Assembly (NCBI RefSeq): GCF_051400755.1
Contig: NZ_JBLFFL010000001.1
Coordinates: 1,116,001 to 1,180,000, forward strand
DNA from: Parapedobacter sp051400755
Lineage (GTDB): Bacteria > Bacteroidota > Bacteroidia > Sphingobacteriales > Sphingobacteriaceae
DNA: 64,000 nt
Direction: 5' to 3'
Shown here: positions 34,537-44,752 of the stretch, piece after piece
How positions within the stretch are numbered: position 1 is the stretch's first letter
Layout of the letters: each line of letters begins with the position of its first letter
Position numbers and translations under genes: made by a program
The notes under the pieces: model-generated
Seen by the model: the letters and a program-made list of their open reading frames with translations, nothing else
Told to the model about the DNA's origin: nothing
Databases searched by the model: none

Positions 34537-35553
34537 ATGCACTTTGATAAACCAAATAGTGATTTTTTGCTCTATCAGTCCGAAGATGGGCTGTTGAAGA
34601 TCCAAGTACGACTGGAAAATAGTACGGTGTGGCTTACACAGGCCGACATGGTTGCATTATTTCAATCATCTAAATCCAATATTAGCGAGCATATTAAACA
34701 TGTTTTTGGCGAAGGCGAATTGCTTGAGGAGTCAGTTGTTCGGAAATTCCGAACAACTGCTGCTGACGGTAAGTCCTATGAGGTTAATCACTACAACCTT
34801 GATGTCATCATCTCCGTGGGCTATCGCGTAAAATCGTTGAGAGGCACCCAGTTTCGGATATGGGCCACAGAGCGATTAAGAGAATACCTCATTAAGGGCT
34901 TCGCCATGAATGATGACTTGCTCAAACAGGGTGGAGGATATTTTGAGGAATTATTAGAACGGATAAGAGATATCCGTTCTTCAGAAAAGCTGTTTTACAG
35001 AAAGGTATTGGAAATTTATGCCACAAGTATTGACTACGACCCGAAAGCCGAGTTGACCCAAAAATTCTTTCAAACCGTCCAAAACAAACTACATTGGGCT
35101 GCGCATGGTCATACAGCTGCCGAGGTCATTTTCCAAAGAGCGAATGCCCTCCAGCCTTTTATGGGACTGAAAACGTTCAAAGGCAAACATCCCACGAAGC
35201 AGGAAATCAGCATAGCTAAAAACTATCTAACTGAGGAAGAATTAAGAATTTTAAATCGATTGGTTTCTGCTTATCTGGACATTGCCGAGATCAACGCGTT
35301 GCAACAACGGTCCATGGCCATGAAAGATTGGATTGAAGTGCTGGACGGCTTCATCAAAATGAGCCGTCAGGAAGTGCTCGCTCATGCTGGGAAAATTTCG
35401 GCAGAACTGGCTCAAAAGAAAGCGCTGGCAGAGTATGAGGCCTATCGAACGAAAACGGGCGATGAACTTTCCGAAGTAGAAAAACAGTTTATCGATAGTA
35501 TATCAGAAGCGAATAAAGCCCTGACAGCGTTAAACCGCAAAAAGAAAAAATAA
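34537..35553 (+). CDS. RhuM-family protein
   Basis: A 338-residue protein of the RhuM family (named from a Salmonella pathogenicity island; molecular role unknown). The N-terminus shows the family features: VWLTQADMVALFQSSKSNISEHIKHVF (helix-turn-helix-like), VVRKFRTTAADGKSYEVNHYNLDVIISVGYRVKS, then RGTQFRIWATERLREYLIKGF. The C-terminal half is helical. Base composition is visibly more AT-rich than uvrA, a sign of transfer. Such genes often sit in defence or mobile contexts, but none is seen here. It starts 4 bases after uvrA. Confidence 0.85.
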   Translation: MHFDKPNSDFLLYQSEDGLLKIQVRLENSTVWLTQADMVALFQSSKSNISEHIKHVFGEGELLEESVVRKFRTTAADGKSYEVNHYNLDVIISVGYRVKSLRGTQFRIWATERLREYLIKGFAMNDDLLKQGGGYFEELLERIRDIRSSEKLFYRKVLEIYATSIDYDPKAELTQKFFQTVQNKLHWAAHGHTAAEVIFQRANALQPFMGLKTFKGKHPTKQEISIAKNYLTEEELRILNRLVSAYLDIAEINALQQRSMAMKDWIEVLDGFIKMSRQEVLAHAGKISAELAQKKALAEYEAYRTKTGDELSEVEKQFIDSISEANKALTALNRKKKK

Positions 35554-35562
35554 ACCCTTCCG

Positions 35563-35593
35563 GGCGAATTTAGAAAACGCACTAAAATTCGCC
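35563..35593 (+). terminator. Stem-loop after the rhuM-like gene
   Basis: GGCGAATTTAG (35563-35573) pairs with CTAAAATTCGCC (35582-35593) with one bulge; the following sequence is only weakly T-rich. Probably the end of the uvrA-rhuM transcript. The remaining gap to 35708 has a TACCTTTA near-match to a -7 box at about 35664, nothing firmer. Confidence 0.5.
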
Positions 35594-35708
35594 ATTTAAT
35601 CTTCAAGATTCAGCTTAACCAACTCGTTACAATCTTCCGCTACCAACTATTCGCGATAAGCCCTACCTTTAACAGGACATTTTCTGTTTAACTAACCCTG
35701 TTATTGCC

Positions 35709-37604
35709 ATGAAGAAGCTGCTCGCTGCCCTCATCCTTTTACTCGCCTTACAAGTACATGCCCAGCGCACCGAAAAACCGCCCCTGCACGGTAAGCATTG
35801 GATGGCCATCACGGGCAAGCCCTTGGCTGCCACAGCGGGGGCGCTGATTTTCGAACGCGGCGGGAATGCTGTGGATGCGGCCTGTGCCATGTTGGCGGCC
35901 ACCTGCACCATGTGGGATGTACTGAGCTGGGGTGGTGAAACACAAGCACTCATCTATAACCCTAAGACCGGCAAAGTCATCGCCATCAATGCATTGGGCG
36001 TGGCACCGACAGGCGCGACCCCGGAGTTTTTCAAAGGCAAAGGCTATAACTTCCCCCCGGAGTATGGTCCGCTCGCCGCGGTAACACCAGGCACACCCGG
36101 TGGCATCTGCCACATGCTGGCCAACTATGGCCAGCTGAGCCTGAAAGATGTACTGGCTCCGGCCATGGACATGGCCGCCGGATATCCAATCGATGCGCAG
36201 ACCGCCAATAGCATGGAGCGCGGCAAGGAGCGTATCAAGCAATGGCCGTATAGCAAGGCGGTATTCCTGCCGCACCTCGGTGAAGAGCGCGAAGCGCCCG
36301 AGCCCGGCGAAATCTTCGTACAGAAAGACCTGTTAGCCACCCTCCAAAAAATGGTAGATGCCGAGCAGGAAGCACTCAAACAGGGCAAATCCCGCAAAGA
36401 GGCCATTATGGCGGCCTACGACCGCTTCTACAAGGGCGATATTGCGGAAGAACTGGTACGGGGAAGCCGCGAACAGGGCGGGCTATTCACCATGGAAGAC
36501 CTCGCCAACTGGAAGCCCATTGAAGAAGAGCCGTTGATAACCAGCTATAAGGGCATCGATGTATACAAGCTGCAGGAATGGACACAAGGCCCCTCGCTAT
36601 TGCAGGCCTTGAACATCTTGGAGAATGTCGACTTGAAAACAATGGGCTATAATTCTACCGAGTATATCCATACCGTATACCAATCCATGAACCTTGCGTT
36701 TGCTGATCGCGACTTCTACTACGGCGACCCCTACTTTGCGCCCCGGCCACCCATTAAGGGGCTCTTGAGCAAGGAGTATGCAAAGGAACGCGCGAAATTG
36801 ATCAACCCGCTTCGCAACGATCCCAATCCGCAACCCGGAGACCCCTATCCCTATGAAGGCAAAACCAACCCCTTCAAAGCGCTGCTTGCCCAGCGCCAGC
36901 AACTGCTGGCCGATACGGCTGGCTTGAAGGAGCTGGAAAACTTCGTGCCTAAGCATGACGCCACCGGGGCGTTGGTGGCGGACAGCCTGTACAACGACCG
37001 CCTGCTACGCGGCACCACCAGCGTGGAAGCCGCAGACGCCGAAGGATGGGTGGTATCCATCACCCCGAGCGGCGGATGGCTGCCTGCCTGTATCGCCGGC
37101 CGCACCGGCGTGGGAATGAGCCAACGCATGCAAAGCTTCGTGCTCGATTCGATCATCGATCCCTTTAACGTGGTGGCGCCCGGCAAGCGGCCCCGGGTAA
37201 CACTCACGCCATCCATGGCCCTCAAAGAAGGCAAACCATACCTCTCATTTGCCGTACAAGGCGGCGATACGCAGGAACAGAACCTCTTGCAATTTTTCCT
37301 CAATATGGTGGAATTTGATATGACCGTACAACAGGCCACCGAGGCCGCCAATATCAATAGCAACCAGCTGTGGCTCTCCCTGGGCGGCACCCAATTCAAC
37401 GATCGCATGCCGCGCGCCGGAAGCATCCTCCTTGATAGGGCGACTCCGCAAGACGTGGTGGACAAATTGAAAACCATGGGGTATTCCGTGCGGTTAGGTA
37501 CCCGCACAAGCGGTCCGATCAATGCTATTTTCGTTGACCACGAACACGGCTCACTCTGGGGCGGGAGCAGCAACAACGGCGAGGATTACGGGATAGGTTG
37601 GTAA
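35709..37604 (+). CDS. Gamma-glutamyltransferase family protein
   Basis: A 631-residue Ntn-hydrolase of the GGT superfamily. Signal peptide to about residue 19 (LQVHAQ). The precursor should cleave before the nucleophile Thr436 in LRGTTSVEAADAEGW to give large and small subunits. The N-terminal AATAGALIFERGGNAVDAACA and SWGGETQALIYN are typical of the family, and the small subunit contains RPRVTLTPSMALKEGKPYLSFAVQGGD. The terminal GSSNNGEDYGIGW is diverged from the E. coli enzyme. It could act on glutathione, gamma-glutamyl peptides or be a cephalosporin-acylase-like member; the organism appears to use bacillithiol, so glutathione would be from outside. Confidence 0.88.
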   Translation: MKKLLAALILLLALQVHAQRTEKPPLHGKHWMAITGKPLAATAGALIFERGGNAVDAACAMLAATCTMWDVLSWGGETQALIYNPKTGKVIAINALGVAPTGATPEFFKGKGYNFPPEYGPLAAVTPGTPGGICHMLANYGQLSLKDVLAPAMDMAAGYPIDAQTANSMERGKERIKQWPYSKAVFLPHLGEEREAPEPGEIFVQKDLLATLQKMVDAEQEALKQGKSRKEAIMAAYDRFYKGDIAEELVRGSREQGGLFTMEDLANWKPIEEEPLITSYKGIDVYKLQEWTQGPSLLQALNILENVDLKTMGYNSTEYIHTVYQSMNLAFADRDFYYGDPYFAPRPPIKGLLSKEYAKERAKLINPLRNDPNPQPGDPYPYEGKTNPFKALLAQRQQLLADTAGLKELENFVPKHDATGALVADSLYNDRLLRGTTSVEAADAEGWVVSITPSGGWLPACIAGRTGVGMSQRMQSFVLDSIIDPFNVVAPGKRPRVTLTPSMALKEGKPYLSFAVQGGDTQEQNLLQFFLNMVEFDMTVQQATEAANINSNQLWLSLGGTQFNDRMPRAGSILLDRATPQDVVDKLKTMGYSVRLGTRTSGPINAIFVDHEHGSLWGGSSNNGEDYGIGW

Positions 37605-37624
37605 AACAATTTTTAGTAGGTTTG
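37598..37624 (+). promoter_or_regulatory. Possible promoter of the ECF sigma gene
   Basis: TTG (37598-37600), a 16-base spacer and TAGGTTTG (37617-37624), exact for the -7 element, 32 bases before the start. The spacer is slightly short. Confidence 0.35.
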
Positions 37625-37656
37625 TAACTGACTAACACCGTTATAAACTTACATCA

Positions 37657-38244
37657 ATGTCCGCTGTTGATTCTTCGACGATCCGGCTTTTGGTGGCAGG
37701 CAACGAGGCCGCCTTCCGCCTGATCTATGACTTGCACAGCGAACAGGTGTACCAACTGGCTTTTCGTTTTCTAAAAGATACCACTTGGAGTGAAGAGGTT
37801 GTTCAAGACGTATTTCTGAAGCTTTGGCTAAATCGGAAAGGGTTGGACGAACAGGGAAACATGTGGCTTTACTTATATGTCATCGCCAAACGGTTAAGCT
37901 TAAACAAACTGAGAGAAATCCGGAAATCTGCTGTATTGTTTGAACGATTGATGTTACGATTGGAGGTCGCAAATAATCCGACTGAAGAGCAACTCATGAG
38001 CGAAGAGCTGGAAGAATATGCGCAACAGTTGGTAACAAGCCTCCCCAAACAACAACAACTGATATTTAAATTAAGCCGTGTAGATGGCTTATCGCACAAG
38101 GAAATTGCCGACCAACTTGGCCTCTCGCCCAATACAGTGAAAAATCACATGGTTCAGGCGTTAAAAACATTGAAGAACTCCCTCCGACAATCGGGTTACA
38201 CTTACCTATTAGCATTGGTTTTCGTTGGCTTGATGGCGAGCTGA
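37657..38244 (+). CDS. ECF-family RNA polymerase sigma factor (FecI-like)
   Basis: A 195-residue sigma-70 factor with region 2 (AFRLIYDLHSEQVYQLAFRFLKDTTWSEEVVQDVFLKLW) and region 4 (LPKQQQLIFKLSRVDGLSHKEIADQLGLSPNTVKNHM), lacking regions 1 and 3. The Bacteroidota PUL type. The neighbouring fecR-like gene encodes its membrane anti-sigma and the STN-bearing SusC should provide the signal, so it likely drives susC onward. A hydrophobic tail (TYLLALVFVGLMAS) at the C-terminus is a common feature of this subgroup and may tether it to the membrane. The 103-base gap to fecR holds nothing recognised. Confidence 0.93.
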   Translation: MSAVDSSTIRLLVAGNEAAFRLIYDLHSEQVYQLAFRFLKDTTWSEEVVQDVFLKLWLNRKGLDEQGNMWLYLYVIAKRLSLNKLREIRKSAVLFERLMLRLEVANNPTEEQLMSEELEEYAQQLVTSLPKQQQLIFKLSRVDGLSHKEIADQLGLSPNTVKNHMVQALKTLKNSLRQSGYTYLLALVFVGLMAS

Positions 38245-38347
38245 TCGTTGCAAGAAAAAAAATTCGTTCAAACTAGTCCTATCCCCTCCCTTTGGTGTTC
38301 TCTCTAGGTAAGCCCCACCATGGGGACCAATTATTCGCCAAAAGACC

Positions 38348-39547
38348 ATGGACATTAACCGTTTGCAGCAGTTGCTGGCTCAGTATTTTGATAACACCGT
38401 CACAAGGAAAGATTGTGAGGAGTTACTCAGGTATTTAGATGAAGAGGCTCCGGCATCGGTTTCAACGGCAATTGATGAAGCATTGGAAACGGGCAACACG
38501 CTGATGGTCCGATTCAACCGTGAACGGCAAGACCAACTATATCGTGAGCTTATGGACACTGTCAATAGGCATCAAGCCGATGACCAGCCGCAAATCGCGT
38601 CCCGTAAATCCGATCTCACAGCATGGTTTCGGATAGCGGCGATATTAATCGCCGCTATCTCCATAGGGCTGTTCTTGTATTTCAACCCGTCTAACCCCGA
38701 TAGCCCACCGACAATTGCAAAGCAGGCCGACGATATTCTTTTGCCAGATCATAACCAAGCCATACTCACGTTGGATGACGGCCGTACTATTGTAGTCAGC
38801 GATTCAATCGTCGGCATCTTAGCACAAGAGTCAGGCGTCAACATTACAAAAGCGGAAGACGGGAGCATTTTATACCAAGCTGCACAGGCCGATGTTGCCA
38901 ACGGAGCAACCAAGTACCATACATTCAGCACACCAAAAGGTCATACCTATCGGCTTTTGCTTCCCGATGGCACAAAGGTTTGGCTGAATTCTTCTTCTTC
39001 CATACAATATCCAGTGGTGTTTGCAAGGCGAGAGCGAGCCGTTTCCCTTAAAGGAGAGGCGTATTTTGAGGTGGCACACGATGCTTTAAAGCCATTTAAA
39101 GTCAATGCACAGGGCAGTGCTATTGAGGTTTTGGGCACACATTTCAATGTGTCGGCTTTCGAAGACGAGGCCCACGTAACCACCACGTTGCTGGAGGGCG
39201 TGGTAAATGTATCGAAAAATGACCAGCGAATTACCTTAAAACCAGGAGAACAAGCCATTGCGGATGAAAAAACCGGAAATATCCGCCAAGCCCAAGCAGA
39301 CATTCGTTCTGTGATGGCTTGGAAAAACGGCTATTTCCGTTTTGATAATGAATCTATTGAAGACATTATCGGTAAAATATCCCGATGGTATGATATTGAA
39401 GCCGTAGCATATCAAGGACAATTCAACGACCGATTTACTGGCACGTTCCAACGCTCAAAGAATGTATCCCAACTTTTTAGTCATTTAGAAAAACTGGCAC
39501 CGATACATTTCGAAATCAAGGAAAGGAGGGTGGTCATCATGAAATAA
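38348..39547 (+). CDS. FecR-family anti-sigma regulator
   Basis: A 399-residue inner-membrane protein. Cytoplasmic part 1-90 binds the sigma factor; one transmembrane helix (about 97-114, FRIAAILIAAISIGLFLYF); the periplasmic FecR domain (about 190-290, HTFSTPKGHTYRLLLPDGTKVWLNSSSSIQYPV and the ALEVLGTHFNVSAF-like segment IEVLGTHFNVSAFEDE), and a C-terminal DUF4974 (WKNGYFRFDNESIEDIIGKISRWYDIE). It passes the signal from the SusC STN domain to the ECF sigma factor. Confidence 0.95.
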   Translation: MDINRLQQLLAQYFDNTVTRKDCEELLRYLDEEAPASVSTAIDEALETGNTLMVRFNRERQDQLYRELMDTVNRHQADDQPQIASRKSDLTAWFRIAAILIAAISIGLFLYFNPSNPDSPPTIAKQADDILLPDHNQAILTLDDGRTIVVSDSIVGILAQESGVNITKAEDGSILYQAAQADVANGATKYHTFSTPKGHTYRLLLPDGTKVWLNSSSSIQYPVVFARRERAVSLKGEAYFEVAHDALKPFKVNAQGSAIEVLGTHFNVSAFEDEAHVTTTLLEGVVNVSKNDQRITLKPGEQAIADEKTGNIRQAQADIRSVMAWKNGYFRFDNESIEDIIGKISRWYDIEAVAYQGQFNDRFTGTFQRSKNVSQLFSHLEKLAPIHFEIKERRVVIMK

Positions 39548-39668
39548 CGATACCGATCACGATGGTCACCAAAAAGCCGGAGGCGTTCGTGGCGCACCCG
39601 GCATAGCTGTTGGCCACAAAATCAATTGCTTGAGAAAAGAATCAATTATTAACCAAACAGGATGTCAA

Positions 39669-42600
39669 ATGTATAAAAAATCCATCTTATTTCGCTGTTC
39701 TCGGCGTTATCTATTCAAATTATTGCTAATCATGAAACTTGTCATTGTGTTGTTGACTATCACATTTCTACAGGCAGGAGCCGTGGGCTATGCACAGAAC
39801 GTCACAATCAATGTAAAAAAAGCGTCTATCGCCTCTATATTAGAGAAAATCCAACAACAGACGGGTTATGACTTCCTATACAACAGCGCTCACCTTGCCG
39901 GCACCAAAGCGGTTGACCTCAATTTTCAGAATACGCCACTACATACCGTTTTAGAAGCCTGTTTCGCGGGTCAACCGCTTACTTTTCAAATTGACAGCAA
40001 AACAGTGCTGGTACGCCGAAAAAAAGAAGTGCAATCAACTCGCTCCTTCACGGCACCCCAACAGCGCGAAATCAACGGCCGGATAACCAATGAGCAGGGA
40101 GAGCCATTGGAAGGAGTGACCATAAGCGTGAAAAACACCACCACGGTGACGACGACCAATGCAGATGGGAATTACCGAATTATATTACCAAATAACGGAA
40201 ACACGTTGGTATTCACCATCGTCGGCTATGAAGATCGCGAAGTAAGTATCGGCACGAGCTCGACCATCAACGCTGTGCTTCGCGAAGCTGTCAGTGATTT
40301 GGATGAAGTGGTAGTCGTGGGCTATGGCACCCAACGCCGGGCTGATGTGACAACAGCAGTAGCATCCGTTTCGGCAGAAAACATCCAAAACCGCCCCGTC
40401 CAGAATTTTGGCGAGGCGATAGCCGGCCAGATGGCTGGAGTTCAAGTGCAGCAAACTAGCGGTGCGCCCGGCGGTGAAAGTTTAACCATCCGGGTCAGGG
40501 GTACAGGCTCCATTACGCAGTCCAGCGATCCCTTGTATGTGGTTGATGGTTATCCGATGGAAGGAAATGCATTTCGCCTTATCAATCCGTCTGACATTGA
40601 AAGCATCCAGGTACTGAAAGATGCTTCATCAACAGCCATTTATGGTTCTCGTGGAGCCAATGGCGTTGTCGTCATCTCCACCAAAAAAGGAAAGGTCGGG
40701 CCACCAAGAGTTAGTGTCAATTCATTTGTGGGCTTCCAACAGCGGGGCAAGGAGGTCGAGATGATGAACCGAGACCAATTTGTAGAGTGGTTAGTTGACG
40801 GTAGAAACCAGGCTTGGCTTGATGCCGCGGTTATCCCCGGCGACCCCAACCAAGGCCCGCATTCCATCAATGACCCAAATTCCCGCCGGAGCCTCTATCC
40901 CGGTGCCACAGGGCAGTATATCATCCCTGATGGGACCGGAGGCTATCTATACAATTTCCTCGATCCGGCTTCCGTAGCGCAAATGCCCGATAATAACTGG
41001 CAGGAACTGCTTTATCGCAATGCACTTACCCAGCAGAACGAGCTGTCGGTAAACGGCGGATCCGAGAATACTCAATATAATTTTTCGGGAAGCTATACGA
41101 AGCAAGACGGGATCGTGATAAACACGGATTATGAACGATTCAACTTCCGTTCGGCCATCAATTCAAAAGTCACCGAGTCCATTGAACTCGGGGTAAACCT
41201 TATGGCCTATTCAGCCAAAGGACGCGAACAAGACCAGGGAAAATATTCGGCAGTTATGTATGCACTCCAACTGCCGCCGATTTACCCCGTGCAGAATGAG
41301 GATGGTACCTACGGTTCAATGGTCAGAAATCCTGATATTCTTGGTGGTGATGTCTCCAGTCCCATCGGTGTCGCCGAATTGGTCAAACTCAACAGAAGGC
41401 GGTATGGCTGGTTGGGTACGCTCTCAGCAGATTGGGAAATCGTCGAAGGCCTCAAGTATCGGGTCAGTATAAACGGTGGAATTGAGGACAACCACTTTAA
41501 GCGGTTCGAACCTTCCATCGTGGACTTGGATGCTTCTAGAGCACCACGGCCCGCAAGAGCAGTGGAGGACCGGGGAACCGATTATGATTGGGTAATCGAA
41601 AACACCCTCAATTACTCAAAGAATTTCGGAGGCAAGCATCAATTTACCGCGTTAGTGGGATATACTACACAAAAACATACCAGCAACGACCTCACGGGTG
41701 AAGCAAGAGGATTTGCAAATGACGAGATAGAAACGTTAAATGCAGGCAATATGTACGAGCTATCCAGCACCGCGTCTGAATACTCGCTGATATCCTACCT
41801 AAGCCGGGTCAATTACGCTTATGATGACCGCTACCTGTTTACCGCTGCCATACGTAGCGATGGCTCCTCCCGCTTTGGTCAAAGCCGGAGATGGGGTACA
41901 TTTCCTTCCGTTTCGCTAGGTTGGCGGATCTCCCAAGAGCAGTTCATGCAGGGTGTGGATCCCATCAGCGACCTCAAGATCAGGGCTGGCTTCGGGATTT
42001 CGGGAAACAACCGCATTGGCAACTATTCCGCTATCGGGCTGTTGAGTCCGGGATATTATCCCAGCGGCGGGTCGCTCATCAATACTGTTGATCCGGAGTC
42101 AATTCCCAATAATGATCTCGGCTGGGAAAAAACACGTCAAATCAACTTAGGCCTGGAGTTGGGCTTGTTCAATGACCGCATTCGCGTGGAAGGAGACTTC
42201 TACAACAGCCAATCCATCGATCTCTTGCTCGATGTCCCCGTTCCTACCATTACAGGTTATGAAAACCAGCTCCAGAATATCGGAAAAGTGGAAAACAAGG
42301 GTGTGGAAATAGCCGTCACAACCCGGAATTTGGTTAATGCGTTTAAATGGACCACCAATTTCAACATAGCCATCAATAAAAACAAGGTACTGGAAGTAGG
42401 CCCCGATCAACGACCCATCTATGAAAGTGCCCCGAATGCCAACAATGCCTTCATTACGACAATAGGACACCCCATCGCGAGCTTCTTTGGCTATCAATAC
42501 GAAGGGGTCTTCACTTCGCAGGAAGAACTCGATCGCTATCCACATCTTGCTGCCGATAAGATCGGGGATGGCCGGTATGCCGATGTCAACGGAGACGGAA

Positions 42601-43145
42601 TATTGGACCAAAACGACAAAACCATTTTGGGAAGTAACAATCCCGATTTTATCGCGGGCATGACCAACAGCTTCTCCTACAAAAGCTTCTCCTTAAGCGC
42701 ACAATTTACCGCTTCGCAGGGTGCCAAAGTCTTCAGTTTCTTCCAGCGCATGGTGGGCATTTATCATGGCGATCGAAACGGGATGATTGAGCAAACCAAC
42801 CGTTGGCGTTCGCCCGAAGACCCCGGCGACGGTATCCACTTCCGTGCCACCCGCAATCCCACAGGTTGGCAGCGCGATCCATCGTCCGCTTGGGTACAGG
42901 ACGTTTCCTATTTGCGTTTGAGAAATGTAAATTTGGCCTACAATGTAGGACAAAGCGTACTGGACAGATTGAACGTATCCGCATTACGCCTGTACGTCAC
43001 GGGCAGCAATCTGTTTACCCTAACGAACTACACAGGTTATGACCCCGAAACCAGCAGTGAAGGAACTGGGCTTGCCAAAGGTGGCGACTATCTGGGGTAT
43101 CCGACAGCCAGATCCTTTATTTTCGGTATTAACCTAACGTTGTAA
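39669..43145 (+). CDS. SusC/RagA-family TonB-linked transducer with STN domain
   Basis: About 1158 residues from the ATG at 39669 (MYKKSILFRC); the longer frame starts with non-conserved sequence at 39630. The signal peptide ends VGYAQ. An STN domain (about residues 40-105, ASILEKIQQQTGYDFLYNS, LHTVLEACF) precedes the CarboxypepD_reg-like domain (about 120-200), then DEVVVVGYGTQRRADVT, the plug with IRVRGTGSI and DPLYVVDGYPM, LKDASSTAIYGSRGANGVVVISTK, and the barrel ending NLTL. The STN domain lets it signal to FecR. Followed by susD after 22 bases. Confidence 0.96.
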   Translation: MYKKSILFRCSRRYLFKLLLIMKLVIVLLTITFLQAGAVGYAQNVTINVKKASIASILEKIQQQTGYDFLYNSAHLAGTKAVDLNFQNTPLHTVLEACFAGQPLTFQIDSKTVLVRRKKEVQSTRSFTAPQQREINGRITNEQGEPLEGVTISVKNTTTVTTTNADGNYRIILPNNGNTLVFTIVGYEDREVSIGTSSTINAVLREAVSDLDEVVVVGYGTQRRADVTTAVASVSAENIQNRPVQNFGEAIAGQMAGVQVQQTSGAPGGESLTIRVRGTGSITQSSDPLYVVDGYPMEGNAFRLINPSDIESIQVLKDASSTAIYGSRGANGVVVISTKKGKVGPPRVSVNSFVGFQQRGKEVEMMNRDQFVEWLVDGRNQAWLDAAVIPGDPNQGPHSINDPNSRRSLYPGATGQYIIPDGTGGYLYNFLDPASVAQMPDNNWQELLYRNALTQQNELSVNGGSENTQYNFSGSYTKQDGIVINTDYERFNFRSAINSKVTESIELGVNLMAYSAKGREQDQGKYSAVMYALQLPPIYPVQNEDGTYGSMVRNPDILGGDVSSPIGVAELVKLNRRRYGWLGTLSADWEIVEGLKYRVSINGGIEDNHFKRFEPSIVDLDASRAPRPARAVEDRGTDYDWVIENTLNYSKNFGGKHQFTALVGYTTQKHTSNDLTGEARGFANDEIETLNAGNMYELSSTASEYSLISYLSRVNYAYDDRYLFTAAIRSDGSSRFGQSRRWGTFPSVSLGWRISQEQFMQGVDPISDLKIRAGFGISGNNRIGNYSAIGLLSPGYYPSGGSLINTVDPESIPNNDLGWEKTRQINLGLELGLFNDRIRVEGDFYNSQSIDLLLDVPVPTITGYENQLQNIGKVENKGVEIAVTTRNLVNAFKWTTNFNIAINKNKVLEVGPDQRPIYESAPNANNAFITTIGHPIASFFGYQYEGVFTSQEELDRYPHLAADKIGDGRYADVNGDGILDQNDKTILGSNNPDFIAGMTNSFSYKSFSLSAQFTASQGAKVFSFFQRMVGIYHGDRNGMIEQTNRWRSPEDPGDGIHFRATRNPTGWQRDPSSAWVQDVSYLRLRNVNLAYNVGQSVLDRLNVSALRLYVTGSNLFTLTNYTGYDPETSSEGTGLAKGGDYLGYPTARSFIFGINLTL

Positions 43146-43167
43146 GCTTAATTAAATGCTTTAGATT

Positions 43168-44742
43168 ATGAAAAAGATTTTTTTATTGCTCCTCATAACA
43201 TACGTATTAACTTCCTGTGGGACTGATTTTATCGATTTGGCACCACCATCTAACTTGAATTCGAGCACGTTCTATAAAACCCAGCAGGACATCAATCAAG
43301 CGACCTTATCGGCGTATGCCAGCTTGCGTACCCTTTACAACGGGTCTTTCTACCAGTTGGGCGAGATACGTTCGGACAACACCACGTATTCTTGGCTGGC
43401 CGGCAACCCCGCCAATGAAAAAGGCGTCGATGAGTTCGCTTCCCCTTTACTTCCAGAAAACACATTTCTCCAAGATTGCTGGGATGACAGCTACCATACC
43501 ATACTACGCTGCAACCTCGTGTTGGGGCGCAGCGATGCGGCTACATTTACCAGTGAGTCAGAGCACTTACGCACACAGTATAAGGCCGAAGCCAGTTTTA
43601 TCCGTGCGCTGGCCTATTTCTGGTTGAACCGCATATTCGGCGGTCAGGCCCAAAACGGCCAGTTGCTTGGCGTCATCAAAGTAGACCGAGAAATCACGCC
43701 TGACGAGGCTTACCAACTCAACCGCGTATCCTTAGAAGAAACATACGACCTTATCGTTGCTGATCTTCAATACGCGGAAGCCAACCTTCCCGAAGCCTAT
43801 TCAGCAGGCGATAGAGGCCGCGCTACGAAGGGTGCTGCCACGGCACTATTGGGAAAGGTATACATGACCATGGCTGGCTATCCCCTCAACAGGGGCAATG
43901 AATATTACAACCTGGCGATCGAAAAATTCCAACAGATTGTCAATAACAACAACTACTCGCTTATCTCCGGTTACGATGATTTATTTGACGTAAACAACAA
44001 AAACAATGCGGAGTCCATTTTCGAAATCCAATACATGAAAGGCGCTCCGGGCGGTGACACGGGCAGCCCTTGGAACAATAACTTCGCGCCCCGATTTTCT
44101 GACAAGGAAGTGGTTCTTGTAGGCGACAAAGGCGGCCAAAATGCACCCACCCAAGACCTATCAAACGCGTATGAAACGGGAGATCCCCGGAAGTATGTGT
44201 CCATGCGTGACGGCTGGATAAATGCCAAAACCGGCATATTCGAACGCGATAGATACGTCCGTAAATATTACGACGTCGCTACCAGCGAATCAGACAATGG
44301 CAACAATTGGATAGAACTGCGCCTTGCCGACATCTATCTGCTGTATGCGGAAGCCTTGGTAAGAACGGGTGGGGATAAAGCAACCGCCCTGCGGTATGTC
44401 AATGACATTCGCGAACGCGCAAGAAATACGCCCGGCGATCCCGGTATCGAAAGGCCGACCGACCTGTTGGCGGACTATCAGCTGATGGATTTCGCCAATG
44501 ACCAACAACTGCTGCTGGCCATCGAAAGGGAGCGCCGCGTAGAATTGGCTTTTGAAAATCACCGATGGTTTGACCTGGTGCGGACAGGAAGGGCCGAAGA
44601 GGTGATGGTTGCTGAACAGCGGGCAGACGGCTACAACCCCTTTACCTGGAGTGATGATGTATTGGCCTATCCCATTCCGATGACAGTCATGCAGTCCAAT
44701 CCCCAACAAATCATTCAAAATAATGGATATACCCAAATGTAA
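43168..44742 (+). CDS. SusD/RagB-family glycan-binding lipoprotein (sigma/FecR locus)
   Basis: A 524-residue lipoprotein (LTSC, Cys17) with SusD features: FIRALAYFWLNRIFGG, the helical TPR part, RLADIYLLYAEALVRTGG and the signature RRVELAFENHRWFDLVRTGRAEEV. It should lid the STN-SusC barrel. The following DUF1080 gene starts 10 bases after the stop. Confidence 0.95.
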   Translation: MKKIFLLLLITYVLTSCGTDFIDLAPPSNLNSSTFYKTQQDINQATLSAYASLRTLYNGSFYQLGEIRSDNTTYSWLAGNPANEKGVDEFASPLLPENTFLQDCWDDSYHTILRCNLVLGRSDAATFTSESEHLRTQYKAEASFIRALAYFWLNRIFGGQAQNGQLLGVIKVDREITPDEAYQLNRVSLEETYDLIVADLQYAEANLPEAYSAGDRGRATKGAATALLGKVYMTMAGYPLNRGNEYYNLAIEKFQQIVNNNNYSLISGYDDLFDVNNKNNAESIFEIQYMKGAPGGDTGSPWNNNFAPRFSDKEVVLVGDKGGQNAPTQDLSNAYETGDPRKYVSMRDGWINAKTGIFERDRYVRKYYDVATSESDNGNNWIELRLADIYLLYAEALVRTGGDKATALRYVNDIRERARNTPGDPGIERPTDLLADYQLMDFANDQQLLLAIERERRVELAFENHRWFDLVRTGRAEEVMVAEQRADGYNPFTWSDDVLAYPIPMTVMQSNPQQIIQNNGYTQM

Positions 44743-44752
44743 TGTTAGCCTT

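Noticed and set aside
35563..35593. Mobile-element end near the rhuM-like gene
   Set aside because: The inverted repeat is a local stem-loop; no matching repeat flanks the gene and no transposase or integrase is present.
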